A DNA stretch of 64,000 bases, taken from contig NC_049991.1 of assembly GCF_000003815.2 (NCBI RefSeq), forward strand, positions 21,748,200 through 21,812,199. Reading direction: 5' to 3'. Each line of letters opens with the position of its first letter. The stretch's first letter is position 1. The notes beneath the pieces are model-generated. The model was not told the origin of the DNA, did no database searches, and was given only the letters and a program-made list of their open reading frames with translations. Below are positions 1 through 12,100 of this stretch, in pieces. This DNA is from Branchiostoma floridae. Its lineage: Eukaryota > Chordata > Leptocardii > Amphioxiformes > Branchiostomatidae. The position numbers and the translations under genes are program-made.

Positions 1-529
1 TTTCACACCTGACTCAGTTCAAACACCAGTAAATCAGAAACCACAATTAGTTCAGAGCTGTTTTTTGCAACGTATTTTATAGAGATATGAATCATTATAC
101 ATACAAAATTTCATCTAGATCAGATGACTGGAAGTGGGTCAGGACCAATACTTATTGAACGCCCCTCGTACACCTCGGGGCGGGTCATTCACCCTTAATT
201 GTTTCTGCAGCAAGGTATTAACAGTTTGTAGTGCAATAGCTTGGGTCCCATCATTGCTGCAGGAAAATTTGCATCATATGTACATGTAATACATGCAGCA
301 GACGAGCTTGAACAATCTGCAAAATACATGAAATTGGAAAGAGGTACTTTCAGACATCTGTATCTATATAGCCGGTATAACCGCCCTTTGGCATAACACA
401 CCAGCTTCGCAGGCACGCGGCGCCGCAGCAGCTGGTTATATTACACCGAAGGGCTCGTCACACATCACACGCACAAATATTTGCAGCAGGGTGAGTCCCA
501 ATGACAACCAACTGATGATTGTGTCTTGC
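1..529. other. PRKDC intron sequence with one 56-bp repeat unit
   Basis: No exon is visible. Positions about 355-408 carry one copy of the 56-bp satellite unit found in tandem at 23.4-24.0 kb (core GCCGGTATAACCGCCCTTTG, then CATAACACACCAGCTTC). The remainder is AT-rich intron with nothing I can assign. Confidence 0.6.
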
Positions 530-3500
530 CTGTGCGTGAGCATTCCCAGGAAGTTCCTGGTCTTCAGTTCCAGGAAGAGGTTGTCGATGACATTGACCCG
601 ACCTCGGATGACCTCAAGGCAGTTGGTGCGGAAGATTCCATGCAGCTTGGGAAGCATGAAAAGGAGCTTCGACACAAACCTGGGAGAAAACAACATGGCT
701 GACGGGAGATCTGAGCCAGCTAGTGCCATGGCTGCAGAACTACTTCAATCTTTCTACCAGTATTGGTAGACAGTGACAATATTGTCTGAGTGTATTATAC
801 CTCATAATACTCGACCTTGTTCGGGAGAGTACCTTATGCAGTAGTTCCACTGCGTGTCGCTAGGCGGTGCACATATACAAAGAGAAAAACACGCAAAGCA
901 CCATGGGACCTTACGTGACGTCACCCCTACATCCTCGCCATTTTTCCTTGTGCGTGTTGCGTCGGCGGGTGCTTTTGTTTCAAGCTCCTAGCTGCGCCGT
1001 TTTTTCGCGTTTTTTCGTCTATTTGGCACCTTTTTTCGGTGCTTAACATGCCAGAAGGAGGCAAGAAGAAGGAAAAGAAGAAGCATTTGGCTTCGGACTC
1101 CGACAAGGGTGAAAACTCAGGTCGGAAGCGTGGCACGTCACCGGACGAACGCCCGAAAAAATATTTGGCTTTGGCGGCAGAGCTTAGCGCTCGAGGCTTG
1201 CCGGCGCAGCATGCACGGGAGAATTTGGCCAAGGAGGGCCGAGAAGGCGATGGGTCTTCGGTGGAAGGGGACGACAGTGCTCGGCGGAGCAAGTCCCCAC
1301 ATGACCCGCATGGGGAGGGTGAAAAATCCCCTACCATGCCCGTTTTGGACCCAGAGGCCCATGACAAGGAGGTCGAGCTCAACGGAACGGAGAGTCCCTT
1401 CCCCTTTCCACCTGGCTTTGATGCTGCCGGGTTTTTGCAGTGGCTACGCAAAAATTTGACTACACAGGAGTCCACTCCGAGTGTAGCAGCGTCAACCAGC
1501 CGAACCGGCGTGGTTGGTTCCGGGCGAAAGCAGCCGGGAAATTTGGAGGATGGGGAGTGTTCCGAGGAGGCCGACTCCTCCGAGTCTGAAAAAGACGAAG
1601 GTATGTCGTTTGAATATGACAATCCTTTTGAGACAGATAAGAGTGAAGTTCCCGAGCATGTTAGAAAGTTTGTGGCTGATGCTTTCACCAATAAGCTGTC
1701 ATTTAATGATTGTAAGGAGAGGATGGAAGCTCTTCCTACTCCTTCGAATTTAGAGTTTATACTCAAGGTCCCACAGTTGGATAGCATTGTGAATTCTTTG
1801 CTTCAGTCGGGGACAGCTAGTAGTGACAAGTCCCTGCGGGATTGTCATGAGAAGTTGCTCTTTGCTGCTCACCCTTTGGTCGAATTGCTGGCCTCAGTAA
1901 AGGGTTCAGATTTGCCACTTAGTCCGGAGGCAGTTTGTAAGACCATAGAGAATACCTTACTATTTTTAGGCACAGCCTCCTACATGCTAACTCAGACACG
2001 TAGGGAGTTCTGTGGTAAAGATATGAAACCTGAGGTGAAGAAGATGATAACCTCAAGTTTACCTACTGGTACGTCTCCGGATTTATTTGGTAATACCTTT
2101 GTGGAGAAACTGTCTACCCTTGACCAGGCTAGACGTACCTTGAACAAGGCCTACCCAATGGCTTCTTCTTCTAAGGCTAAGCCTACTTATGGTTTTCGTG
2201 GCAATAATCCTCGCTACTCTTGGACCAGTAATACTAATAGCAGGTATTCCTTAGGTAAATTGAATGCATTTCGTTCCGGAGGGAACTATAGGTCGAAGTT
2301 TGGGTTTGGACCCGGACCCAGCAAAGGGTCGGGGTTTCACAAGCCAGGGACGAAGTTTCCCAAAAGCCAGTAAACAAAGCTCTAGCTCTCCCTCGTGTGC
2401 AAACTTTTCTTTTAAGTTTTTCTCCTCTCCGCCCTGCGGGGAGAACGTCTCTTTTTGTTCGGAATTGGGAGAGGATGACAAGCGACAAGTGGGTCCTACA
2501 GACCGTTCGAGGTTATCAGATAGAGTGGGAGTCCACTCCTTTTCAGTTTGTTCAGCCAGTGACTCAAATAAGAAAGGCTGACATGGCCAAACTAGTAGAC
2601 GAGGAAGTTCAGAGTATGGTAGGCATCAGGAGCAATGCGTCCAGTCATAAACTTGAAATATCTAAACGAACATGTTCAAAAGCATCACTGCAAGTTCGAG
2701 AGCCTAAATCTGGTGAAAGAGCTTTGGCAGAAAGGGGATTTCATGGCTACCCTGGATTTGAAAGATGCCTATTTTACAATTCCAATTTGGCACCAAGACC
2801 GAAAGTTTCTGAGATTTTCGTGGCGAGGAAGTCTCTGGGAGTTCCAAGTTCTCCCGTTCGGACTCACCTCTTCTCCTCGTGTGTTTACGAAAGTGTTGCG
2901 CCCAGTGGTGGCGATATTGAGGAAACAAGGGTTAATCTTGGTGATTTATCTAGACGACATTCTAATTCTGGCAAGGTCAGAGGAGCAGTGTCTAAAAGAC
3001 ATCGCAGTAGCAAGGGAGCTGCTAGAAAGCCTAGGGTTTGTCTTAAACCTAGAAAAGTCTCAACTAGTGCCCTCTCAGGTGGTAACCTTTCTAGGTTTCA
3101 TATTGGATTCTCGAACTATGACCATTTTCCTACCAGAGAAGAAAGTACTGAAAGTCGAGCAGACTTGTCTGGTTCGTCTTTCTCAACAAACCCTTTCGGC
3201 AAGGGATCTAGCAAGTGTCATAGGTCTGCTGGAGTCCACGAGGCACGCGATTTTGCCAGCGCCCCTACACTACAGGGCCTTACAGGCCTTACTAAACGAG
3301 ACTATGGAAAGGACAGGGTCGTTCGACTCTGTAATAAGACTGACATTGACAGCGGCATGCGACCTTCAATGGTGGGTCACGCATGTGCGAAGGGTAAACG
3401 GACGAAGAGTGTTCGTCCCGACAGACATGACTATTTTCTCAGACGCATCCCTACTGGGTTGGGGAGCGTGTTGCGGCGACCAGAAGGCAGGGGGTCGGTG

Positions 3501-6500
3501 GTCTCCCGCGGAAGCGCAGGAGCACATAAATTGGTTAGAACTGAAGGCGGCCTTCCTAGGCCTCAAGTGCTTCGCAACAAAACAAAATCATCATATTCTA
3601 TTGAAGCTAGACAGCACTACGGCTGTAGCCTATATAAACTGTCTGGGGGGCACAAAGTCCCCAACACTGGCGGCCCTAGCCCTGGAGATGTGGGACTGGG
3701 CGTTACAGAAAGGTGTAGTTCTGTCCGCACGACACCTGCCAGGTCGAACCAACGTTGTAGCAGATTCGTGTTCGCGAATCTTCCAAGACAAAACAGAGTG
3801 GCAACTGAACAGGTCAGTGTTTCTGAAGGTAAACGCTCAGACAGGCAACGTACTCTCAGTAGATTTGTTTGCGTCACGCCTGAATGCTCAGCTGCAGAGA
3901 TATGTGGCGTGGCATCCCGATCCCATGGCATGGGCAGTGAATGCGTTAGACTTGCACTGGGGGCACCTCGGTCTGGCGTATGCCTTTCCCCCGTTCGGTC
4001 TACTGTTCAGAGTTCTGAGGAAGATTCAGACAGATCATGCGACGGTGTTACTGGTAGCGCCTCTCTGGAGGTCTCAGGCATGGTTTCCCAAACTCCTGGA
4101 CATGTTGTTCGACACTCCGACTCTCCTTCCACGGAGTCGGGATCTGCTATGTCTACCACACAACGGAGAACCTCACCCGTTGTTACCAGGTCTAAGACTA
4201 GCCGTGTGGCCAATATCAGGCGTCAGTTGGAGGGTCGAGGCCTTTCAAAAGGGGCTTCGGAGCTCATCTTGTCAGCATGGAGAGATAGCACATCTCGCCA
4301 GTATCAGTCCGCTTGGGGACAATGGTGTAGCTGGTGTGATCGCAGGGGTCTCGATCCCGTTTCAGGCTCTATAGAGAGTGTTGTTGAGTATTTGGCAGGA
4401 CTTTTTGACAAAGGTTACGAGTATAGGTCTATTGGCGTGGCTCGTTCTGCCATCTCCTCAGTCCACCTTCCAGTTGACAAGTATAGTGTTGGCAGTCATC
4501 CGCTAGTGACTAAGCTGTTGAAGGGTGTGTTTCATCGACGTCCCCCATGTCCTAGATATGTTGAACAATGGGATGTTTCTAGGGTTCTGATGTACTTGAT
4601 GCACCTTTGTCCAGCTAATAGTCTTAGCTTGAAGCAACTGACCCTAAAGTTGGTGTCTCTAGCAGCCTTGGTTTCACCTGACAGAGGTCAGACTTTGGCT
4701 TCACTGGACTTGAGATACATGTCCAAGCAGAGGGATGGGGTTTCGTGGAAAGTTCCCACTCTACTTAAGACTTCTAGACAGAAAAGGCCCTTTAAGAAAT
4801 GTTTTTGGGCAGCCTTTCCGCAGGACAGGAGGTTATGTGTCTTTGTATACCTTAAGGAATATTTGAGGCGTACTTCACCTTTTCGGGTGGAAGGAGAGCA
4901 AAGGTTATTCCTCTCATACAAGCGACCTCATAGACCAGTTGCGTCCAATACCATCGCTAGATGGATTAAGTCAGTGTTGGCTTTAGCTGGGATAGATGTC
5001 AACACATACTCAGCTCACTCGACAAGAGGGGCGTCCACTTCGGCTGCGGCGGCAGCGGGGGTCAGCGTGGCCAGTATCATGAAGGCTGCAGACTGGGCCA
5101 GGGAATCAACCTTCCAGCGGTTCTACAGAAGAGAGTCGGACCAGGCTTCCTACGGGCAAGCTGTGCTGTCCACTGCTCTGGAGTCTGCATAAGGTACTCT
5201 CCCGAACAAGGTCGAGTATTATGAGGTATAATTGGGGGTTATGCTAAGATGTACTTACCATCTACAGTATAATCTGAATTATACCTCATACGAGACCTTG
5301 TTCGGGTATGCTTCCCACCCTTGTAACAATGATTTCAGTTGTTAACTGTTCATTTTCCCTCCCATATTGGACAGCACAGGGGAAGACTTTACCCGCACTT
5401 CGTCAAAATGGCGAGGATGTAGGGGTGACGTCACGTAAGGTCCCATGGTGCTTTGCGTGTTTTTCTCTTTGTATATGTGCACCGCCTAGTGACACGCAGT
5501 GGAACTACTGCATAAGGTACTCTCCCGAACAAGGTCTCGTATGAGGTATAATTCAGATTATACTGTAGATGGTAAGTACATCTTAGCATAACCCCCAATT
5601 ATAATTGATTACGATCACTTTTACTGTGATTTTCAAATCAAGTTTTCCTTCTCTGACTCCATAATTCAGTTTACCATCCACCATCCTTTTTAACAGTCCA
5701 TTTCCTGTTTCTAGTAGGAATGGTAGGAGTTACTATATTATAAGCTGGATTGCCTGATCACCTCCCCTATATTGACTAAGTTCCTTCCCTTTTCACTTTC
5801 CATTTGAGCCTTTACATAGAAGATCAAATACATGTATGACCTGCGTGCTATATTTCCGCAACTTATATTTCATCAGAGCATCAGATATTAACAGAAATCT
5901 ATATCTAATGTTCAGGCTGGCAAATCACACCTGGCTATTTGCTGCTTGTGTGGATTTTATATGCTGTGTGAATGAACCTGTTTGGGTCTGTCTGATGAAA
6001 TATGATATTTTCCTATCTCACCTATCTGTGAAAGGTGGGAAGTGCAGGTGAATCTTGTGCACACAGGTGAGGAACACGTCCTGCTGGTTCACCTGGAGAG
6101 GCAGCAGGTAACGCTCCACCTGCGTGTGGAAACCTCCATCGGTAACCTACAAAAACAGGGGACAGCAAAGTCGAAAAAGAAACATTACAATCATACCGAA
6201 AGTCACGCTTTTTACCTAGTGTAGTGTAGTGTAGTAATAGTAGTATCCAGTATTTGTGTATTTTAAGTCGACTGCTGCATGCTGCGATCCCTGACACAGG
6301 ATAAGGCAGCAATAAGCTAGTTATTTTGCGGGTTCACACTAGCAATGATTAGTTAGGCTGCACATTTTGCATCTAACTTGACTTGAAGTTCATGCAACAA
6401 TAACGATTATACTAGGAATTCACCGCATTTGCTCACTAATCAATGTATTCTCAATGATCTCCTGGCAGTGGGGGTAAGATAGATATCTTAGTTTGGAGAA

Positions 6501-9132
6501 TAATAAATTGAATGTTGCATATTATCATTAAAAATTAATATAAGTCATTAATCTTGTGAATTGGAGTTAAGGAAGAAGTGAAATTCTTGTTTCTGACTGT
6601 ACCTTCTCCACATCTGCCATGTACTTCATGATCATCCCGATCACCTCAGCTGCAGCAGCGTAAACATCTTTGTACCGCGTCAGCTGCAGGTTCTTGGCAA
6701 CAGCTGAGAAAAACCTGCAAACAAAAACAACATTTACAACAATGTTATAAACACAAAACTGCAGGAACATCCTTGTACCGCATCAGCTGCAGGTTCTTGG
6801 TAATGGCCGAGAAAAACATGTAAACAAAAACAAGTCATAAACATCAAGAAATGTAGAAACATCCTTAAGCTTTAAGATTTTAGTTCAGGGTCTATGTTCG
6901 ACATATACTGTCTTCGTGTACTCTGTATGTGCTGTTCTCTGTGTCTGTGACTCGATGCTTTGATACTGGAATCAATTACTTTCTATCTAAAAGTATGTTG
7001 GTTTCCTGTTGTACATTGCTAAATAGCAAAAAAAAAACTAGAAAATAAGAAGCAACACCAATATGGACAGAACTGCAAGGCATCTGATCTTAGATGCTTG
7101 CCGAGGATGGACTGATTAAAGAACAATCTTAGTCCCATCTACGTACTGTTCCCTGTCGATGTTCCCTGATGTAGCCGGGTTGAACGGAGGCAGCTGATTG
7201 GCCAGCACCACTCCCAGCAGCTGCATCCCCACAGCATTGCCCTTACTGGCCGGGTCGGAGCCGCACAGCTGGTCATGGATCACCCTGGAAACAACAGGGA
7301 ACCATTAACCCCTGACCTGAACTATAACCTCTAACCCATAACCCTATCTCAGCAGCTGCATCCCCACAGCGTTGCCCTTACTGGCCGGGTCGGAGCCGCA
7401 CAGCTGGTCATGGATCACCCTGGAAACAACAGGAAACCTTTAACCCCTGACCTGAACCTCTAACCTATCCAAGCAGCTGGAAACCATAATTTTGACCTGA
7501 ACTCCCGACCTAAGCTGTAACCCATAAGTCCTCACAACTGATCCTTAAACTTTTAGAAATCTTTAACACGGATGGAGGAAATTTTGATTCTCCAACTTTA
7601 GCCTTTGGAAACTCTGTATACCAGATATCTAGTACTTAAGGTTGCATGCTGCTTCGTATCACTTGACAAGAGTCTTATATCTGATCTGATTAGTATTCTT
7701 TTTTGGCTTGTCTTAGATGAGGAAGACATTATATTACATTTAGGAACTACCATTAATAAGAAATAGTACATAGTGCCTGATTCATACACAAACTTGAATG
7801 ATTAGAATAAAAGTAGCTTACTTAGTGGGGACCTCCATCCTGCCCTTCCAGCACTCCACGGCAGTCTTGATGAGCTCCAGGTTGTTGCGCATGATGGCGC
7901 GGTTCTTGTGGAAGGTGTTGGCCATCAGGAACTGCAGCAGGCGGCTGGCAAGGGCGCGACCCATCGCAGAGTCCTGCATAAATAGGAAGTCTTTTTAAAG
8001 TGGTTTTGATACCCTTCACAATTGTTAACCATAACTGTTACCCATAAAAATATGCCCAGGACAGCATGGTGATCTATGATGACCTACCTAAGGAATAGCA
8101 CATTGACCTACCTTGGGAACAGCCACAGCTGCCCAGGCAGTATTACATACCTCAGGAACAGCAAAAGCTGCCCAGGCAGTATTACATACCTCAGGAACAG
8201 CAAAAGCTGCCCAGGCAGTATTACATACCTCAGGAACAGCAAAAGCTGCCCAGGACAGCACAGTGACCTGCCTCAGGAACAGCCACAGCTGCCCAGGACA
8301 GCATGGTGACCTTGGATACCTCAGGAACAGCAACAGCTGCCCAGGACAGCACAGTGACCTACCTTGGGAACAGCACAGTGACCTACCTCAGGGACAGCTA
8401 CAACTGCCCAGGACAGCACAGTGACCTACCTCAGGAACAGCCACAGCTGCCCAGGACAGCATGGTGACCTACCTCGGGAACAGCCACAGCTGCCCAGGAC
8501 AGCATGGTGATTGGTGACCTATGATGACCTACATAAGGAACAGCACAGTGACCTACCTCAGGAACAGCCACAGCTGCCCAGGACAGCATGGTGACCAGCA
8601 GGTCCACGATGAAGTAGTTGATGCCCTCCCCGCTGGCCTCCCCTCGCACGACCAGCTCCATCAGCGGAGACAGCCAGAACCGCGCGTACGGACGGAACAC
8701 CTCCTCGTTGTTCACCACCAGCTTAGTGATGAACAGCTTCACGTTCTTGTGGGTAGAAGAGCCCCCTAGCTTCTTGTTGAGGCATGACATCCACGGAGGC
8801 ATGTCTTTTGGAGCAGCTCCCTGAGTGTATATAAGTCAAGATGTCAACTTTTTTGTCAGTGAATGAAAAAAATGGAAGACCAAATTAGTAAAAATGAAAA
8901 ATGATTACCTTTAATTGTATTGGAGCAAAAAAGATAACATGGCGGACAACCCCCCACCCCCCTCCTGACCATACCTCTACTCTACCCCCACCCCTACCTT
9001 CTGTACTTGTGGCGTGATGTTGTTCCTAGCCATATGCTGTAGAACAGCAGACATGGTGGACATACACTCGTGTTGGTTTAGCTCGTCCATTTCCATCTCC
9101 AGGAAGTCGCCATGGATGTTAACGGAAGAATC
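530..9132 (-). CDS. PRKDC: PRKDC exons 53-59, last exons in the window
   Basis: Exons: 8998-9132, 8557-8820, 7822-7973, 7147-7284, 6603-6714, 6022-6146, 530-679. Landmarks: [122 protein letters not shown]. The 58/59 intron contains the entire DIRS retrotransposon at 794-5,603. Exon 59 appears to end CACAG followed by GCAAGA, a good GC-AG donor. The gene continues beyond position 1. Confidence 0.93.
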
Positions 9133-12100
9133 CTTGGGGCCATAAAAGTTTTTCAAGTGACTTGTCAAAGTATATATTATAAAGTATATACTAGTAAAAT
9201 TTGAATGTGAACATTTGTTACATTTGATACAAGCACAGATGAAATTAGCAGGAGAATTGTACACAGTCAAGAACACCAAACAACACAGGAAAGATCCACA
9301 GGAAAGCTTAAGACAAAGATACCATCAAAAACTTCAAGTAAGATGGCAATGATAATCATTGTTGAAACCTTAACCCCATCAACGCTGCCCTTACCTGTTT
9401 CTGTCGTCCCTGGAGCCCAGAGCTGCCCTGACTGGCCTGGGAATGTCTCTCTTGGGTGCCACTGAAAGTCTGAAAAAAAAAATCAAACCAGTTGGAATCA
9501 TGTTATCTGGTTTGCGTAATGGGGCACAACTTGGAGCTGGGTTAGATTTGTGATTGCGCCAGTTTGGAACATTTCTATCTTGTTGAGGGACTATCAAGGC
9601 TGTCCACAATTAAATGTTTGCACAGTTCAAGTTAACCTTTTGCCTACAACACACCTAGGAGCATGAAGTTGAACTGATTGATATCTTCTGAGTCAGACAC
9701 ACCTAGTATATGTTAATCTCACCTGAGATTACTTCACCTGTGTGCTTCGCTCACCTGAGATCTCTTCACCTGAGTACCGCTTGTGAAGTCAAACTGACTG
9801 ATGTCCTCGCTGAGACTGCTGCCTGCCAGGTATGACTGCATGTAGCGGGACGTTCCTGAAGAAACACAACATCAACCCTACCTTTATAATGGATCATGGT
9901 GTAGTCTTTGATGTACTTGTAGTAGTATTTCATTTAAAACATTTTGCTTTTCTCCCGAGAGAGTTCTTACCTGCTTCAGGAGAGTCTTGACCTCTGACCT
10001 CCTGTCTGATGGACACAAACTGTTTCTTCCTGCTGACAGGAGCCTGGAAGGAGACAGGAAGATTCACACTTATTCTTACTAACCAGGAAACTGTCAAGGC
10101 TGGCAGGATAAAAATGCTCACAGTCCTATGGCCTTGTTAGAGCTACATTTAGTACTGCGCAGTAAATTTGACTGCAACAAGACTACAGCTTCAATGGTCT
10201 TTACAATCGTCTTACATATTGAGTGATTCTGATTGAGTATACTACAAGACTAGACTTAGTGTATTACAGCAGCAGTATATAAAATGGCTTACTGAAAATT
10301 CTGCATCAAACTGGTAGGTCTTGTTGGTGTCCATCAGGTTGTCGAGCAGGAACTGGCCCTGGAGGGAAGCAAACATAGTTTAAGGCTCTTTCTTCTTAGT
10401 AAACTTTCATTGCAAAAAAAATGTCCATGCATTTTCTTACCACTTGGGTTGTTTCGATTTTCCAGCTGTTGGATAAATTGCTAAAATGTGAGAGTGGCTG
10501 AGATTGAAGTTGCTAATTTTTTAACAGAAGCCGGATCTGTTTGGGCATTGTGCATCCCAGTGGTATTTATGGCAGAATATGGCAAATTATATAATTTATG
10601 CAGAACTGTTACTGTACCTTTTCATCATTTTTCCAGTCAACTGAGAAGTGCCCTTACCTTTGCAGTGTTTTCCTGGAAGAGGAATGCGGTGTAGAATTTC
10701 ATGTCTGTCTGTGTGCAGGAGATGATGGCTATGAGGGCATTGTAGGCGGCACAGTGATACTCTCGTCGCAGATCCAGCAACCCTGTTTCCCCTCGCAGAT
10801 CCTCGCTCTTTGCAGCATGCCCAAATCTGGGGAAAGGGAAAACATCTAACTCGGAAACTATCATTGGTCACATTGACTTAGTTTATTAATAATTCTAGGA
10901 AATTACCCCCAAATAAAAACATATTATCATAAATATCTCTGAATGATCCATCCAAAAGGTCTTAAAACTTAAGAATTTGACTTTTTGTCATTCCCAGTTC
11001 TCACTTTGTGATGGCGGTGGTGAGCTCATTCCCGACCTTGACTTCCTGACCCTTGTACGCCCTTACGATGAGGGAAAGGGGCATGTTCACGTCCTCTTTA
11101 GGCAGGCGTGAGTACATGGTCTCCAGCAGCTGGTAACAGCACAGCTTGTTGGTCAGCTGGGTGCTCAGTGAGGCCTCACCAGCCTGGAGGGGAGGGAAAG
11201 TTGGAGCTGGGTTAGATTTGTGATTGCACCAGCAGGTGGGAGTACATGGTCTCCAACAGCTGGTAACAGCACAGCTTGTTGGTCAGCTGGGTGCACAGGG
11301 ATGCCTCAGCAGCCTGGAGGGTAGGGAAAATTGGAGCTGGGTTTGATTTGTGATTGCACCAGCAGGTGGGAGTATATGGTATCCAACAGCTGGTAGCAGC
11401 ACAGCTTGTTGGTCAACTGGGTGCACAGGGACGCCTCACCAGCCTGGAGGGGAGGGAAAATGGGAAATGGAGCTGGGTTAGACTTGTGATTGCACCAGCA
11501 GGTGGGAGTACATGGTCTCCAACAGCTGGTAGCAGCACAGCTTGTTGGTCAGCTGGGTGCTCAGGGATGCCTCACCAGCCTGGAGGGGAAGGGAAATGGA
11601 GCTGGGTTAGACTTGTGATTGCACCAGCAGGTGAGAGTACATAGTACATTAGCCGTAATGACGTCCAAGGTGTCTCAGATGTGGTTGGCAATTATTTTGA
11701 AAATGACTTAATTAATCAATATCTAACAAACAACAAACAAAAATAAACAGCCACCCACCTTCGTCTGGGGAGCCCCAATGATGTCCATTATCTCTCGGAT
11801 GTGGTCGGTGAAGAACTCTGTGAGCGCGGCAGGGTGAACCAGGCGTAACATTGGCAGACACACGCGCTCCAGCGCCGAGCGACGGATCTCGTTCGGAAAA
11901 CTGCCTTCCCGGCGGAATATTCCATACGGAATGTCCAGAGCTGGCTTCTGCCTGTCCGCTCCCATGCTGAAAAGTTGTTTTGTTTAGCAACTGTATCTCG
12001 TTACACCCTTAGCAAAGAAGTAGAAGTAAGAGGTTACACTAAACTGCAAAAATGAGACGTAGTGATGATGCGGGTGAAAAAAATTATTATTTTTGACGGT

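Larger units (their letters stand above)
794..5603 (+). mobile_element. DIRS-type tyrosine-recombinase retrotransposon, full length but with a damaged RT
   Basis: Order: left inverted terminal repeat, gag-like frame, RT-RNase H, tyrosine recombinase, internal complementary region (ICR), right inverted terminal repeat. Outer repeats match inversely: about 794-945 versus 5,405-5,552. The ICR at 5,193-5,306 is the reverse complement of the left end joined to that of the right end, which is the DIRS hallmark that templates a circular intermediate. The right end carries about 50 bp (5,553-5,603) absent from the left. No target-site duplication is seen, as expected for recombinase-mediated insertion. 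It is inserted antisense in a PRKDC intron. The RT region has lost a piece near 2,615-2,635, so this copy is probably not autonomous. Confidence 0.93.

Noticed and set aside
927..1787. Minus-strand 286-codon frame opposite the DIRS gag
   Set aside because: It is a shadow of the gag-like frame with low-complexity Ser/Pro content and no domain.
8047..8600. CRISPR-like regular repeats
   Set aside because: Units are partial copies of a eukaryotic exon edge, with no unique spacers of constant size and no cas genes; this is animal DNA.
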